Origin: Bacillota bacterium | GTDB lineage: Bacteria; Bacillota; Clostridia; Christensenellales; Aristaeellaceae | Length of the DNA: 33,286 bases | Reading direction: 5' to 3' | Assembly: GCA_963169565.1 (NCBI GenBank) | Contig: CAUJDI010000065.1 | Span: forward strand, 1-33,286 | In this document: positions 22,054 through 31,295 of the stretch, piece by piece | How positions within the stretch are numbered: the first letter of the stretch is position 1 | Layout of the letters: each line of letters begins with the position of its first letter | Notes under the pieces: generated by a model | What the model was told of the DNA's origin: nothing | The model's input: the letters and a program-made list of their open reading frames with translations, nothing else | Database searches by the model: none | Position numbers and translations under genes: made by a program

Positions 22054-24615
22054 ATGAAGGAAACCTGTGTATTGGTGGACGGGCACAGCCTGATGTACCG
22101 GGCTTTCCACGCCCTCCCGCCCATGGACGCGGACGGCGCGCCGACCAACGCGGTGCACGGCTTCCTGAGCATGCTGCTGAAGGTCTTTGAGGATTATCAG
22201 CCGCAGTACTGCGCGGTGGCTTTTGATGAGCACGGCCCTGTTTTCCGGCATGAAAGCTACCCTGAGTACAAGCAGGGCAGGGCGCCGATGCCGGAGGACC
22301 TGATCCCCCAGTTCGACACCGTCAAGGAGATCCTCTCCGCGATGGGGATCGGCGTCTACAGCCTGCCTGGTTTTGAGGCGGATGACCTGATCGGCACTTT
22401 CTCGCTCCAATGCAAGCAGAAAGGCATCAAAACGCTGATACTGACCGGCGACAAGGATGATCTGCAGCTGATTGACGACGAAGTCAGCATGCTGTTCACC
22501 AAAAAGGGGATCACGGAAACCGTCCTGTTCGATCCAGCAGGGGTCAAAGCCTATTTCGGTGTCATGCCGGAGCAGGTGACCGACTGGAAAGGCCTGATGG
22601 GCGACAGCAGCGACAACATCCCCGGCGTGCCGGGGGTAGGCGAGAAGACGGCGGTCAAGCTGCTGGAGGAGTACGGCACTCTGGAGAAAACGCTTGAAAA
22701 CGCCTCCAGCATCAAGGGAAAACTGGGCGAGCGCCTCGCTCAGCACGCGGAGCAGGCAAGGATGAGCCGGGCGCTGGCCACCATCAGGCGGGATGCTCCC
22801 ATCGTGCTGACCCTGAAGGATTCCGTGCTTGACAGGCTGTCGTCAGGACTTCCGGTCCTCAAGAAGTATCAACTGAACGGGGTCTCCGAGCGCGTCCGGA
22901 AGATGAGCGCCGCAAAAAGCCCGGAAGGGCATAAGGCTGACGATGAAACGGCGTCCCCCGTCTGGGATAGTATCGGGGACGCGAACGGTCTGGAAGTGTT
23001 CCTGACCCCTCCTCCGGAAGCACCCGCTGCTGTATTTGCGAGCTTTGAGGAGCTGTCCCTGGCAACTTTGGACGGCCGGCAGGCCCAGTTGAAGATGAGC
23101 GCGGGACAGCAGAGCCTGTTTCGTGAAGACAACGGGATCACCTCCTCCGAAGCCCTCAGGATGCTGCTCCCGAGGCTGAAGGGCGGCCTGATCGCCCACA
23201 ATGCCAAGGCGCTGTTCCATTTGATGGGGATGCAGCCCGGCGATGAGCAGAACCTGGTGTTTGACACCATGGTGGCGGCCTACCTGAGAAATCCCCAGGA
23301 GAAGGGCTACGCGCTGCAGAACTTTGCGCAGCGGAATGCCAGAGGGGTGCTTGACCTGTACGCTCTCCTGAGCCAACAGCTGCGGAGCGACGGCATGGAC
23401 AGGCTGTTTCATGAGATCGAGATGCCCCTGGTCCAGGTGCTCTATGACATGGAAGCTGTCGGTTTCCAGGTGGACGGGCAGGTGCTGGAGACGCTGGGCA
23501 GGCAATACATGAGGCGCGCGGAAGCGCTGCGCGAGGAAATCTACAGCGACACCGGCGTGAGCGGTTTCAACCTCAACAGTCCCCAGCAGCTGGGAAAAGT
23601 CCTGTTTGAGACACTCGGCCTGCCCGCCCAGCGCAAAACCAAGTCCGGATACAGCACTGACGCGGAGGTGCTGGAGGCCATCGCGCCCCTGCACCGGAGC
23701 ATCGACAAGATCCTTGAATACAGGCAGGTCACCAAGCTCAGCAGCACCTACATCGACGCGATGCTCAGGAAGATGGATAACTCCGGACGCATCCATACCA
23801 CCTTCGAGCAGACGGGCACGGCCACAGGGCGCATTTCTTCCAATGACCCCAATCTGCAGAACATCCCGGTGCGCACGGAGATGGGCAGGGACATCCGCCG
23901 CGCGTTCATCGCCAAGCCGGGGCATGTGCTGATCGACGCTGACTATTCCCAGATCGAGCTGAGGATCCTGGCGCATATGAGCGGGGACGAAGCGATGTGC
24001 GACGCCTTCATTCGGGACCAGGACATCCATTCACGCACAGCGGCCGAGATCAACGGGATCCCGCTGGAGGAAGTGACCCCGGCGATGCGCTCCGACGCAA
24101 AGGCGGTCAATTTCGGTATCGTATACGGCATCAGCGATTTTGGGCTGGCGCGCAACATCGGTGAATCCCGAAAACGCGCGGGGGATTTTATCTCACGTTA
24201 TTTCGAGCGTTATCCAGGCGTGCGCCGCTTTATGGACGAGTGCGTCAGGTCCGGCTACGAGCACGGATATATCGCAACCCTTTTCGGCCGGCGTCGCAGG
24301 CTGGACGAGTTGAAGAGCGGCAATGCCAACACGCGAAATTTCGGCGAACGCGTCGCCATGAATACCCCCATCCAGGGCACCGCGGCGGACATCATCAAGG
24401 CCGCAATGGTCGGCGTGTACAAGGACCTTAAGGACGGCGGCTTTTCCGGCCGCCTGATCCTGACCGTGCATGACGAGCTGATCATCGAAGCGCCGGAAGC
24501 GGAGGCCGCTGCCATCAGCAAGGCCATGAAGAACAGGATGGAAGGGATCATTGCGCTCAAAGTTCCGCTGAAATGCGACATCAAGACAGGGTTCAGCTGG
24601 TATGAGACCAAATAA
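22054..24615 (+). CDS. polA: DNA polymerase I
   Basis: An 853-residue repair and Okazaki-fragment polymerase. Residues 1-275 are the 5'-3' exonuclease (LVDGHSLMYRAF, FEADDLIGTF, TGDKDDLQL, GDSSDNIPGVPGVGEKTA). The middle region (about 300-455) corresponds to the 3'-5' exonuclease fold but lacks the Asp-x-Glu motif: the expected place reads FASFEELSLATLD, so proofreading is probably lost, as in Bacillus Pol I. The polymerase domain follows: RTKSGYSTDAEVLE-type thumb and palm, motif A DYSQIELRILAH (D630), motif B KAVNFGIVYGIS (K683, Y691), motif C VHDELIIE (D807). ATG 22054 with GGGAGGTGG upstream is chosen; the longer frame has no ribosome binding site and runs through the promoter. The end overlaps coaE by 14 bases. 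Confidence 0.97.
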   Translation: MKETCVLVDGHSLMYRAFHALPPMDADGAPTNAVHGFLSMLLKVFEDYQPQYCAVAFDEHGPVFRHESYPEYKQGRAPMPEDLIPQFDTVKEILSAMGIGVYSLPGFEADDLIGTFSLQCKQKGIKTLILTGDKDDLQLIDDEVSMLFTKKGITETVLFDPAGVKAYFGVMPEQVTDWKGLMGDSSDNIPGVPGVGEKTAVKLLEEYGTLEKTLENASSIKGKLGERLAQHAEQARMSRALATIRRDAPIVLTLKDSVLDRLSSGLPVLKKYQLNGVSERVRKMSAAKSPEGHKADDETASPVWDSIGDANGLEVFLTPPPEAPAAVFASFEELSLATLDGRQAQLKMSAGQQSLFREDNGITSSEALRMLLPRLKGGLIAHNAKALFHLMGMQPGDEQNLVFDTMVAAYLRNPQEKGYALQNFAQRNARGVLDLYALLSQQLRSDGMDRLFHEIEMPLVQVLYDMEAVGFQVDGQVLETLGRQYMRRAEALREEIYSDTGVSGFNLNSPQQLGKVLFETLGLPAQRKTKSGYSTDAEVLEAIAPLHRSIDKILEYRQVTKLSSTYIDAMLRKMDNSGRIHTTFEQTGTATGRISSNDPNLQNIPVRTEMGRDIRRAFIAKPGHVLIDADYSQIELRILAHMSGDEAMCDAFIRDQDIHSRTAAEINGIPLEEVTPAMRSDAKAVNFGIVYGISDFGLARNIGESRKRAGDFISRYFERYPGVRRFMDECVRSGYEHGYIATLFGRRRRLDELKSGNANTRNFGERVAMNTPIQGTAADIIKAAMVGVYKDLKDGGFSGRLILTVHDELIIEAPEAEAAAISKAMKNRMEGIIALKVPLKCDIKTGFSWYETK

Positions 24616-25213
24616 GCCATACGTCGTCGGACTGACGGGCGGGATCGCCTGCGGCAAGAGCAACGTCAGCGCGGCCCTGCGCGAATGCGGCGCGGCTGTC
24701 ATTGACGCGGACGAGATCTCCCGTTCCCTGACGGCCTTAGGAGGCGCGGCATTACCGGCCATCCGAAGCCGCTTCGGCGAGGATGTTTTTGACGGGGAAC
24801 TGCTCAACCGGGCAAAGCTATCCGAAGCAGTATTCGGTCTCCCCGATGAACTGGCAGCGCTCAACGGCATCATGCACCCTCTTGTGTTTGAGGAGATGGA
24901 GCGGCAGATGCTGTCCAATCAGGGAGCCTCCGCGCTCATCCTGGACGTGCCGCTGCTGTATGAGACAGGGTATCACAGCCGCTGCAGGGAGGTCTGGTGC
25001 GTCTGGGTGCCGCAGGAGATACAGATCAGGCGGCTGGCACGGCGCGGCCTGAACCCGGAGGACGCGCTGAAACGCATCAACAGCCAGATGCCTGCCATCA
25101 GCAAGGCGAAACTGGCAGATCACGTGCTGGTCACTTCCGGCAGCAAGGAAGAAACCGCTGATTCGGCTGTCAGGCTTTGGAACGAACTGATAAGGAGGCT
25201 GCGCGTTGGCTGA
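24602..25213 (+). CDS. coaE: dephospho-CoA kinase
   Basis: The last enzyme of coenzyme A synthesis, adding the 3'-phosphate to dephospho-CoA with ATP. 203 residues, the family's normal length. P-loop GLTGGIACGKS (10-20), the DADEISR segment (36-42), LLNRAKLSEAVF, then VFEEMERQ, LDVPLLYETG and the lid region RRLARRGLNPEDALKRINSQM. It starts inside the last codons of polA (14-base overlap) without a strong ribosome binding site, so translation is probably coupled. A polA-coaE order is common in Bacillota. The next gene starts within its last eight bases. Confidence 0.95.
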   Translation: MRPNKPYVVGLTGGIACGKSNVSAALRECGAAVIDADEISRSLTALGGAALPAIRSRFGEDVFDGELLNRAKLSEAVFGLPDELAALNGIMHPLVFEEMERQMLSNQGASALILDVPLLYETGYHSRCREVWCVWVPQEIQIRRLARRGLNPEDALKRINSQMPAISKAKLADHVLVTSGSKEETADSAVRLWNELIRRLRVG

Positions 25214-26054
25214 TTCACCATGGAGCGTCAAAGGAAACGGCCGGCGAATGAACAGGGCTGTCAGGCCGAAGGCCGCGCAGGCAGAGAACCCTCCACCTTC
25301 TCCCTCAGACTCCGTCGGCGTTCAGAAAGCCGATGAAGCCGGATCGCCTGGCGCAGGCACGCAGGATCTAAACACGGCAGCCCGCAGCAAACGCGCCGGC
25401 AGAAAAAGCAAGCGCTCTGTCAATAAAGCGGTGATCGTCATCTTCGTCGTGCTCGCACTGGCAGCGCTTGCCACCGGGCTCACCTACAGCCATGAGAACA
25501 ACCGCCTGAAAGCGCTCACCGCCCAGCGCGAGGAAGAAGCCCGCCGGATCCAGGCACACAAGGATGAGCACATTAACGCGCGCCGGCGTTCCGGGTATCT
25601 GCCGTTGATCCGGAAGTACGCCAATGAGTATGGGATCAGTCCTTCCTTCGTATCCGCTGTCATCAAGTGCGAAAGCAGCTTCAATCCCCTGGCTGTCAGC
25701 AGGGTCAACGCGAGGGGCCTGATGCAGGTGATGCCGGATACGGGCGTTTGGCTTGCCGAGAGACTGAACGTGGATGATTATCAGCCTGACCTTCTTTTTG
25801 AAGCGGAGCTGAACATCCGCTTCGGTGCGTACTATCTCTCCTACCTGAGCAATATGTTTGACGGTTCCCCCGTCATGGTCGCCGCCGCCTTCCATGCCGG
25901 AAGCGGAAACGTAAAGAATTGGGCGCTGACCCGCGCCTCGGACATGAAGACGATCACCCTGGAGATGATCCCGACAGACGATACGCGCAGCTATGTCAGA
26001 AAGGTTCTTGACGCTTATGCGATCTACTATGAAGAAGATATCCGCGCCCAATAG
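25206..26054 (+). CDS. membrane-anchored lytic transglycosylase (SLT domain)
   Basis: A 282-residue peptidoglycan-cleaving enzyme. The first 72 residues are polar and basic (cytoplasmic). A single membrane segment spans about 73-93 (AVIVIFVVLALAALATGL), a short helical linker follows, and the Slt catalytic domain extends from 130 to the end. ESSFNPLAVS holds the catalytic glutamate E156; ARGLMQVMPDTG, NIRFGAYYLSYL and AAFHAGSGNVKNW complete the goose-type lysozyme fold. The start is TTG at 25206 with AAGGAGG 7 bases ahead. It overlaps coaE by 8 bases and the next gene by 26. It would act on the outer face of the membrane, in wall turnover. Confidence 0.92.
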   Translation: MADSPWSVKGNGRRMNRAVRPKAAQAENPPPSPSDSVGVQKADEAGSPGAGTQDLNTAARSKRAGRKSKRSVNKAVIVIFVVLALAALATGLTYSHENNRLKALTAQREEEARRIQAHKDEHINARRRSGYLPLIRKYANEYGISPSFVSAVIKCESSFNPLAVSRVNARGLMQVMPDTGVWLAERLNVDDYQPDLLFEAELNIRFGAYYLSYLSNMFDGSPVMVAAAFHAGSGNVKNWALTRASDMKTITLEMIPTDDTRSYVRKVLDAYAIYYEEDIRAQ

Positions 26055-27591
26055 GGCGCTGTGCCTCGCGCTGTGCCTCCTGTTCCTGGCATGGACGGCA
26101 CAAGCGGCGTCCGGCGACCCCAGCAGCCTGATCTTGGGCATGGTCTCCGTCACCACAAACCGCCTGAATCCGCTCATCCCGGTGGAAAGGGAGTTCATGT
26201 CCCTGACGGCGCTGGTGTATGAAAGCCTGGTGGAACTGGACGACGATTATCTACCGCAGCCGGGCCTGGCGGAAAGGTGGGAATCTTCCCCAGACGGCTC
26301 CAGCTGGACCTTTTCACTGCGAGAAGGGGTGGTTTTCCATGACGGAAGCCTCATGACCAGCGCGGACGTGGTCGCCACGGTCAACGAGATCCTTCGCCTG
26401 GCCAACGATGAGGCCAGTCCGAACAAAGGCGCGTATGCGACGCTGAAATACTTTGTCAATAAGATCACGGCGCCGGATGAAAAGACAGTCGTCATCACCA
26501 CAAGCCGGAAGAACTTCGGCTTCCTGTACGCCATGACCTTCCCGATCCTTCCGCAGAATTATCTCCAGGCGGACAATCCCCCGGGCAGCGGCCCCTATGT
26601 GGTGGAGCAATTTCTGCCGGCTGATTACCTCTGGCTGTCCCAAAACTCCTTCTGGTGGGGCGGAAAACCGAAGATCTCAGAAATCAGCGTACTCTTCCAC
26701 GCGACCAACCGCGAGCTGGTTTCCAGCTATGAGTACAACAGGGTCGACGCGGTCGTGACCCGCTCGATGACGGCCGCGCAGTACCGCTCCGGCATCACGT
26801 CCCTCAACCTCAGTTACCGCACCAAACAGCTGGAGGCGCTGGTGATGAACCATCGCTCCTACGAGCTGGCGGACGTGAGGGTCCGCAAGGCCATCAGGGC
26901 TTCGCTGAACCTCAACGGGATCAGCGAAAATGCATACATGGGCATGGCGCAGCGCACGGATACCCCCATGCCCGCCGGCACATGGATGTACAGGGCGAAT
27001 GACGAAGCATTCAGGCAAAACCTTGAGGAAGCCAAACAGCTGCTGGATGAGGCAGGCTGGAAGGACAGCGACGGCGACGGCGTCCGCGACATGGTCAGAG
27101 ACGGGAAGCTGGTCAAACTCTCCCTGCGGTTCTACGTGTATGAGGAGCAGGAGAACAGTGTCAGGGTCAACGCTGCCAACCAAATCGTATCCCAGTTGGC
27201 ATCGGCGGGCATCGAGGCGCGGCTGAGCGTCATGTCCTACAAAGAGGCGCAGGAGAAGCTTGAGGCCGGCTCCTTTGACCTGTGCATCGCCAGCTTCAAC
27301 ATGGATACTACCCCTGATCCCGGTTTCCTTCTCATCAGCGGAAACACCCATAACTACCAGAGGTACAAGTCCGGCGCCATGGACAAGCTGTTCGACGAGT
27401 TGCGCACTTCGCTCAGCCAAAGCGCGTACAGGGACAAGCTTTATCAGATCCAGGACCTGTTTGTCAGCGACTGCCCTTTCATCTGCCTGTATTACCGCAA
27501 CGGGGCGATCCTGACCCGTGTCATGTTTACCGGCGCCCGTGATATCCGCGAGCCCAACGTGCTGAGGGGCATTGAGAAGATCACGGAGTAG
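26029..27591 (+). CDS. extracellular solute-binding protein, peptide/nickel (family 5) type
   Basis: A 520-residue exported binding protein of the SBP_bac_5 (OppA/DppA) family. Signal peptide 1-27 (MKKIS, hydrophobic core, AQA). The second cysteine of the core (LCLALCLLFLAW) does not sit in a lipobox, so it appears secreted rather than lipid-anchored. Family features: NRLNPLIP, ESLVELDDDYLPQPGLAERW, the WTFSLREGVVFHDG signature, GSGPYVVEQF, RKAIRASLNL and the EAKQLLDEAGWKDSDGDGVRD segment. No permease or ATPase genes adjoin, so transporter partners must be elsewhere, or it may serve in sensing or wall-peptide recovery. It begins inside the transglycosylase gene (26-base overlap) with no strong ribosome binding site, suggesting coupled translation. 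Muropeptide-derived peptides are a plausible ligand, which is inference. Confidence 0.9.
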   Translation: MKKISAPNRALCLALCLLFLAWTAQAASGDPSSLILGMVSVTTNRLNPLIPVEREFMSLTALVYESLVELDDDYLPQPGLAERWESSPDGSSWTFSLREGVVFHDGSLMTSADVVATVNEILRLANDEASPNKGAYATLKYFVNKITAPDEKTVVITTSRKNFGFLYAMTFPILPQNYLQADNPPGSGPYVVEQFLPADYLWLSQNSFWWGGKPKISEISVLFHATNRELVSSYEYNRVDAVVTRSMTAAQYRSGITSLNLSYRTKQLEALVMNHRSYELADVRVRKAIRASLNLNGISENAYMGMAQRTDTPMPAGTWMYRANDEAFRQNLEEAKQLLDEAGWKDSDGDGVRDMVRDGKLVKLSLRFYVYEEQENSVRVNAANQIVSQLASAGIEARLSVMSYKEAQEKLEAGSFDLCIASFNMDTTPDPGFLLISGNTHNYQRYKSGAMDKLFDELRTSLSQSAYRDKLYQIQDLFVSDCPFICLYYRNGAILTRVMFTGARDIREPNVLRGIEKITE

Positions 27592-27631
27592 CCGATATCA
27601 ATAAAAATCATATGGGAGAAAAGGAGACACC

Positions 27632-28225
27632 ATGGCATTTAACATGATCAGCCCGGGCACCATGCTCGCCCCAACGCCGGTGGTGATGGTCGGCTGCGCG
27701 ATGGAGGGGATCAGGCCCAACATCATCACCATCGCCTGGGTCGGCACCGTGAACTCCGACCCGCCGATGGTATCCGTATCCATCAGGCCTCAGCGGCATT
27801 CCCATGACATCATCAGGGACTCGGGCGAGTTTACCGTCAACCTGGTCAGCAAGGACCTGCTCGAAGCGACCGACCTGTGCGGCGTGCGTTCCGGCAGGGA
27901 TGTCGACAAATTCGAATTGTGCGACCTGAAAGCTGTCCGGGCGGAAGGGCTTTCGCATGCGCCGGCCATCGCCCAGAGTCCCGTCTGGCTGGCATGCAAG
28001 GTCCGAAGCGCCCTTCCCCTGGGCTCGCACACCATGTTCATCGGCGAGATCGTCAGCGTCGGCGTTCAGGAAAATCTGGTCGACAAGGCCGGAAAGATCG
28101 ATTATGCAAAGGCCGGCCTTGCGGCCTATTGTCACGGTGAATACGTGGGGCTTGGCAAAACGGAAGGGTTCTTCGGATACAGCGTCGCGCGGCCCGAAGT
28201 CCTCAAGATGAGGATGAAGAAATAA
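27632..28225 (+). CDS. flavin reductase-like FMN-binding protein
   Basis: A 197-residue protein of the flavin reductase/FMN-binding split-barrel family. The N-terminal PGTMLAPTPVVMVG and NIITIAWVGTVNSDPPMVSVSIRPQRHS segments form the FMN site, GEFTVNLVSKDLLEATDLCG follows, and a C-terminal HGEYVGLGKTEGFFGYSV closes the barrel. Members reduce flavins or act as NAD(P)H-FMN oxidoreductases; the specific partner is unknown. AAGGAG stands 5 bases before the ATG. It lies 40 bases after the binding protein gene without an obvious promoter or terminator between them, so it may belong to the same transcript. Confidence 0.88.
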   Translation: MAFNMISPGTMLAPTPVVMVGCAMEGIRPNIITIAWVGTVNSDPPMVSVSIRPQRHSHDIIRDSGEFTVNLVSKDLLEATDLCGVRSGRDVDKFELCDLKAVRAEGLSHAPAIAQSPVWLACKVRSALPLGSHTMFIGEIVSVGVQENLVDKAGKIDYAKAGLAAYCHGEYVGLGKTEGFFGYSVARPEVLKMRMKK

Positions 28226-28228
28226 AAC

Positions 28229-28241
28229 CAAACTTTTGTTC
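28229..28241. promoter_or_regulatory. degenerate LexA-like site upstream of the rimO-pgsA-recA operon
   Basis: CAAACTTTTGTTC keeps the C-x-AAC-N4-GTTC spacing, but its first half-site carries A instead of G at the second position. It lies about 20 bases upstream of the -35 box of the rimO promoter, an unusual place for a repressor site. Weak evidence only. Confidence 0.25.
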
Positions 28242-28261
28242 TGTTTTCTATGCCGCATGCC

Positions 28262-28291
28262 TTGTGCTGCCTGAAACGGATATGGTAAAAT
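28262..28291 (+). promoter_or_regulatory. promoter of the rimO-pgsA-recA operon
   Basis: TTGTGC (28262-28267), 18-base spacer, TAAAAT (28286-28291) with an extended -10 TG (TGGTAAAAT). 43 bases before the rimO start. Confidence 0.7.
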
Positions 28292-28334
28292 GGGCCCGCT
28301 CGAACAGAGCAAGAAGCAGCGACAGGATGTATGG

Positions 28335-29669
28335 ATGAACGTTGGTGTGATTTCACTGGGTTGCGTGAAAAACCGCGTGGATACGGAAGAGATGCTTTTC
28401 TTCCTCCAGAAGGACGGTTTCCGGTTTGTCAGCGACCCGGCCGACGCTGAAGTGCTGATCGTCAACACCTGCGGTTTTATCGCCCCCGCCAAGGAGGAGT
28501 CGGTCGATGCGATCCTTGAGATGGCGCAGCACAAGAAGACCGGCAGATGCCGGGTGCTGTGCGTGACAGGCTGCCTGGCCCAGCGGTACGGCAAGGAATT
28601 GCTGGAAGAGATCCCCGAGATCGACGTGCTCACCGGGGTGTCGCAGTATCCGCAGCTCAGCGAATACATCCGCTCTGCCCTAAAGGGCCATAGGGCAGGC
28701 AGCACAGCGCGGGGACGGGACTTCGCCGGCTGCGGCCGGGTACTGACCACCGCGCCGTACAGCGCCTACGTCCGCATCGCAGAGGGCTGCGACAACCGCT
28801 GCGCCTATTGCGCGATCCCGCTCATCAGGGGCGGGTTCCGCTCCAGGAAACAGGACAGCATCCTGGATGAGATGCGCGGTCTGGCCGCGCAGGGGGCGAA
28901 GGAACAGATCCTCATTTCACAGGATACGTCGCGCTACGGCGCTGACCTTGAGGGCGTTTCCCTCCCAGGGCTTCTCCTGGAAGCGGAAAAGATCAGCGGG
29001 ATCCAGTGGCTGCGGGTCCTGTACTGCTATCCGGATGAAACCAGCCGTGAGCTGATCGATGCCATGGCCGGCAGCGAAAAGATCTGCCGCTACCTGGACC
29101 TCCCGCTTCAGCACGCCTCACCCGCAGTATTAAAGAGGATGAAACGGCGCGGGGATATCGGTGAGATCAGGGACATGCTCCTGTATGCGCGGGAAAAGGG
29201 CTTCGCGCTCCGGACCACCGTGATGGTCGGGTTCCCGGGCGAGACGGACAGGGAATTTCAGGAACTGATGGATTTCTGCGCATTCGTTCAGTTCGACCGC
29301 CTGGGCGCGTTCGCCTTTTCCCCTGAAGAGGGCACACCGGCCTTTGACATGCAGGATCAGATACCAGAGGAAGAAAAGCAGCGGCGGCTTGGGCTGCTGC
29401 TTCAGATACAGCAGAGGATCAGCCTGAAACGCAACCGCCTCCGCATCGGTGAAAACGCCGAGATCCTCATCACCGGCCGCAAGGATAATGACTTTCTGGG
29501 CCGATCCAGATGGGAAGCGCCTGACAGCGACGGCCTGATCCGGGTGAAAAGCGCTCTGCCGCTTAAAGAAGGCCAGATCATCCGCGCTAGGATCACCGGC
29601 GCGTCCGAGTATGACCTTAAGGCCGAAGCATCCGCCCAGTCAGGAGGGAAAGATGAATCTGCCCAATAA
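28335..29669 (+). CDS. rimO: ribosomal protein S12 methylthiotransferase
   Basis: A radical SAM enzyme of 444 residues that adds a methylthio group to the conserved Asp of ribosomal protein S12. The N-terminal UPF0004 domain has three cluster-binding cysteines: C10 (SLGCVKN), C46 (NTCGF) and C80 (TGCLAQRY). The radical SAM motif is GCDNRCAYCAIP with C152, C156 and C159. A C-terminal TRAM domain runs from about 375 to the end. SLGCVKNRVDTE distinguishes RimO from the tRNA-modifying MiaB. The ATG at 28335 gives the normal MNVGVISLGC start; a longer frame from 28290 overlaps the promoter. It heads an operon with pgsA (17-base overlap) and recA. Confidence 0.94.
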   Translation: MNVGVISLGCVKNRVDTEEMLFFLQKDGFRFVSDPADAEVLIVNTCGFIAPAKEESVDAILEMAQHKKTGRCRVLCVTGCLAQRYGKELLEEIPEIDVLTGVSQYPQLSEYIRSALKGHRAGSTARGRDFAGCGRVLTTAPYSAYVRIAEGCDNRCAYCAIPLIRGGFRSRKQDSILDEMRGLAAQGAKEQILISQDTSRYGADLEGVSLPGLLLEAEKISGIQWLRVLYCYPDETSRELIDAMAGSEKICRYLDLPLQHASPAVLKRMKRRGDIGEIRDMLLYAREKGFALRTTVMVGFPGETDREFQELMDFCAFVQFDRLGAFAFSPEEGTPAFDMQDQIPEEEKQRRLGLLLQIQQRISLKRNRLRIGENAEILITGRKDNDFLGRSRWEAPDSDGLIRVKSALPLKEGQIIRARITGASEYDLKAEASAQSGGKDESAQ

Positions 29670-30183
29670 ACTCACCATCCTGCGGGTCCTGCTCATCCCC
29701 CTGTGCATCCTGCTGGTGGTGTTCGGCCTGAACATCTGGGCAGCCGTACTGTTCACCATCGCCTGCATCACGGATTTTCTTGACGGATATCTGGCCCGAA
29801 AAGATAAAATGGTCACCACTTTCGGCAAGTTCGCCGACCCGGTCGCGGACAAGATCCTCTCGCTTTGCCTGATGATCGTGCTGGTATTCTACAGCGGGTT
29901 CCCCTGGTGGGCGGCCTGCGTCGTCGCGGCGAGGGAACTTGCGGTGGATGGGCTGCGGCTGGTCGCGGTGGAGCAGGGCATCGTCATCCCGGCGGGCATT
30001 CTGGGCAAGGTGAAAACCAATTTCCAGTTTCTCTGCGTGCTGTCCTCGCTGCTGATGCTTCCCCAGGGCCTGACCCTCGCCCTGTGCGTTTTGATGTGTC
30101 TGATGACCGTTATCTCCGGCGCGCAGTACTTTGTCGCATCCAAGGGATTGTTTTTCCCAAAAAAATCCAATCAATCGACCTGA
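29653..30183 (+). CDS. pgsA: CDP-diacylglycerol-glycerol-3-phosphate 3-phosphatidyltransferase
   Basis: The membrane enzyme that makes phosphatidylglycerol phosphate from CDP-diacylglycerol and glycerol-3-phosphate. 176 residues with several hydrophobic helices (about 7-40, 70-90, 115-150). The CDP-alcohol phosphotransferase motif DG(x)2AR(x)8G(x)3D(x)3D is complete: D44, G45, A48, R49, G58, D62, D66 within [13 protein letters not shown] and [10 protein letters not shown]. The ATG at 29653 has AGGAGGG 4 bases ahead (29642-29648) and the gene overlaps the end of rimO. It lies 17 bases ahead of recA. A pgsA-recA order is usual in Bacillota. Confidence 0.95.
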   Translation: MNLPNKLTILRVLLIPLCILLVVFGLNIWAAVLFTIACITDFLDGYLARKDKMVTTFGKFADPVADKILSLCLMIVLVFYSGFPWWAACVVAARELAVDGLRLVAVEQGIVIPAGILGKVKTNFQFLCVLSSLLMLPQGLTLALCVLMCLMTVISGAQYFVASKGLFFPKKSNQST

Positions 30184-30200
30184 ACAGGAAAGGAAAGCAA

Positions 30201-31277
30201 ATGGCAGCCAAAGAGAAAGAAAACAAGACCGCGGCAAAGGCGATGCCTGATGAGAAGTTCCAGGCCCTGGACCGGGCGCTGGCAGCGCTTGACAAGCAGT
30301 ATGGGCGCGGCACAGTGATGAAACTGGGCGAACAGACGAAGATGCAGGTCGACGTCATCCCCACCGGCTGCCTGGATCTGGACATGGCGCTGGGGGTCGG
30401 GGGCATCCCGCGTGGCAGGATCATTGAAATTTTCGGTCCCGAATCATCAGGCAAAACAACTGTCGCCCTGCACCTGATCGCGGAAACGCAGAAGCTGGGC
30501 GGACTGGCTGCCTTTATCGACGCGGAGCACGCGCTGGACCCCTCCTATGCCAAGCGCCTGGGCGTCAACATCGACGAGCTGTACATATCCCAGCCCAGCA
30601 CAGGCGAGGATGCCCTTGAGATCGCGGAGGCGCTGGTGCGCTCAGGCGCGATCGACATCGTGGTCATCGATTCCGTGGCGGCGCTGGTTCCCCGCGCGGA
30701 GATCGACGGGGAAATGGGCGATTCCTTCGTGGGCCTTCAGGCCCGTATGATGAGCCAGGCGATGCGCAAACTGGCCGGCGTGGTCAGCAAGACCGGCGCA
30801 ATCGCGGTCTTTATCAACCAGCTGCGTGAGAAAGTCGGCGTAATGTACGGCAATCCGGAGGTCACCCCCGGCGGGCGGGCCCTGAAGTTTTATGCGTCGG
30901 TCCGCTTGGACGTGCGCCGCGGCGAGCAGCTCAAGAACGGCACGGAGGTGATCGGCAACCGCACCAAGGTCAAGGTGGTCAAGAACAAGGTCGCCCCTCC
31001 CTTTAGGGTGGCGGAGTTTGATCTGCTGTACGGTTACGGCATCAGCCGTGAATCCTCCCTGCTGGACATGGCAGTCGAGCGGGACATTATCCAGAAATCC
31101 GGCGCCTGGTTCTCCTATGACGATATCCGCTTCGCCCAGGGCAGGGAGAACGCGCGCAAATACCTGGTGGAAAACCCCGATACCGCCCGGGCGATTGAAA
31201 ATGCCATCCGTTCAAGCCTCAACCTGACCCCGGCGAAATCAGAAAGCGAAGACGAAGGCCCCTCAGCGGATGACTGA
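30201..31277 (+). CDS. recA: recombinase RecA
   Basis: The 358-residue ATP-dependent strand-exchange protein, which also triggers LexA self-cleavage. Walker [10 protein letters not shown] (79-87), [11 protein letters not shown], Walker [13 protein letters not shown], loop L1 [20 protein letters not shown], loop L2 in [20 protein letters not shown], and the C-terminal domain with an acidic tail ([12 protein letters not shown]). The true start is ATG 30201 with GGAAAGG upstream; upstream sequence in the same frame belongs to pgsA in another frame. The 17-base gap to pgsA holds no LexA box, so recA depends on the rimO promoter or unseen internal promoters. It ends in a strong terminator at 31296-31318. 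Confidence 0.98.
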   Translation: MAAKEKENKTAAKAMPDEKFQALDRALAALDKQYGRGTVMKLGEQTKMQVDVIPTGCLDLDMALGVGGIPRGRIIEIFGPESSGKTTVALHLIAETQKLGGLAAFIDAEHALDPSYAKRLGVNIDELYISQPSTGEDALEIAEALVRSGAIDIVVIDSVAALVPRAEIDGEMGDSFVGLQARMMSQAMRKLAGVVSKTGAIAVFINQLREKVGVMYGNPEVTPGGRALKFYASVRLDVRRGEQLKNGTEVIGNRTKVKVVKNKVAPPFRVAEFDLLYGYGISRESSLLDMAVERDIIQKSGAWFSYDDIRFAQGRENARKYLVENPDTARAIENAIRSSLNLTPAKSESEDEGPSADD

Positions 31278-31295
31278 CCGGTCTTTATCCCGAAC

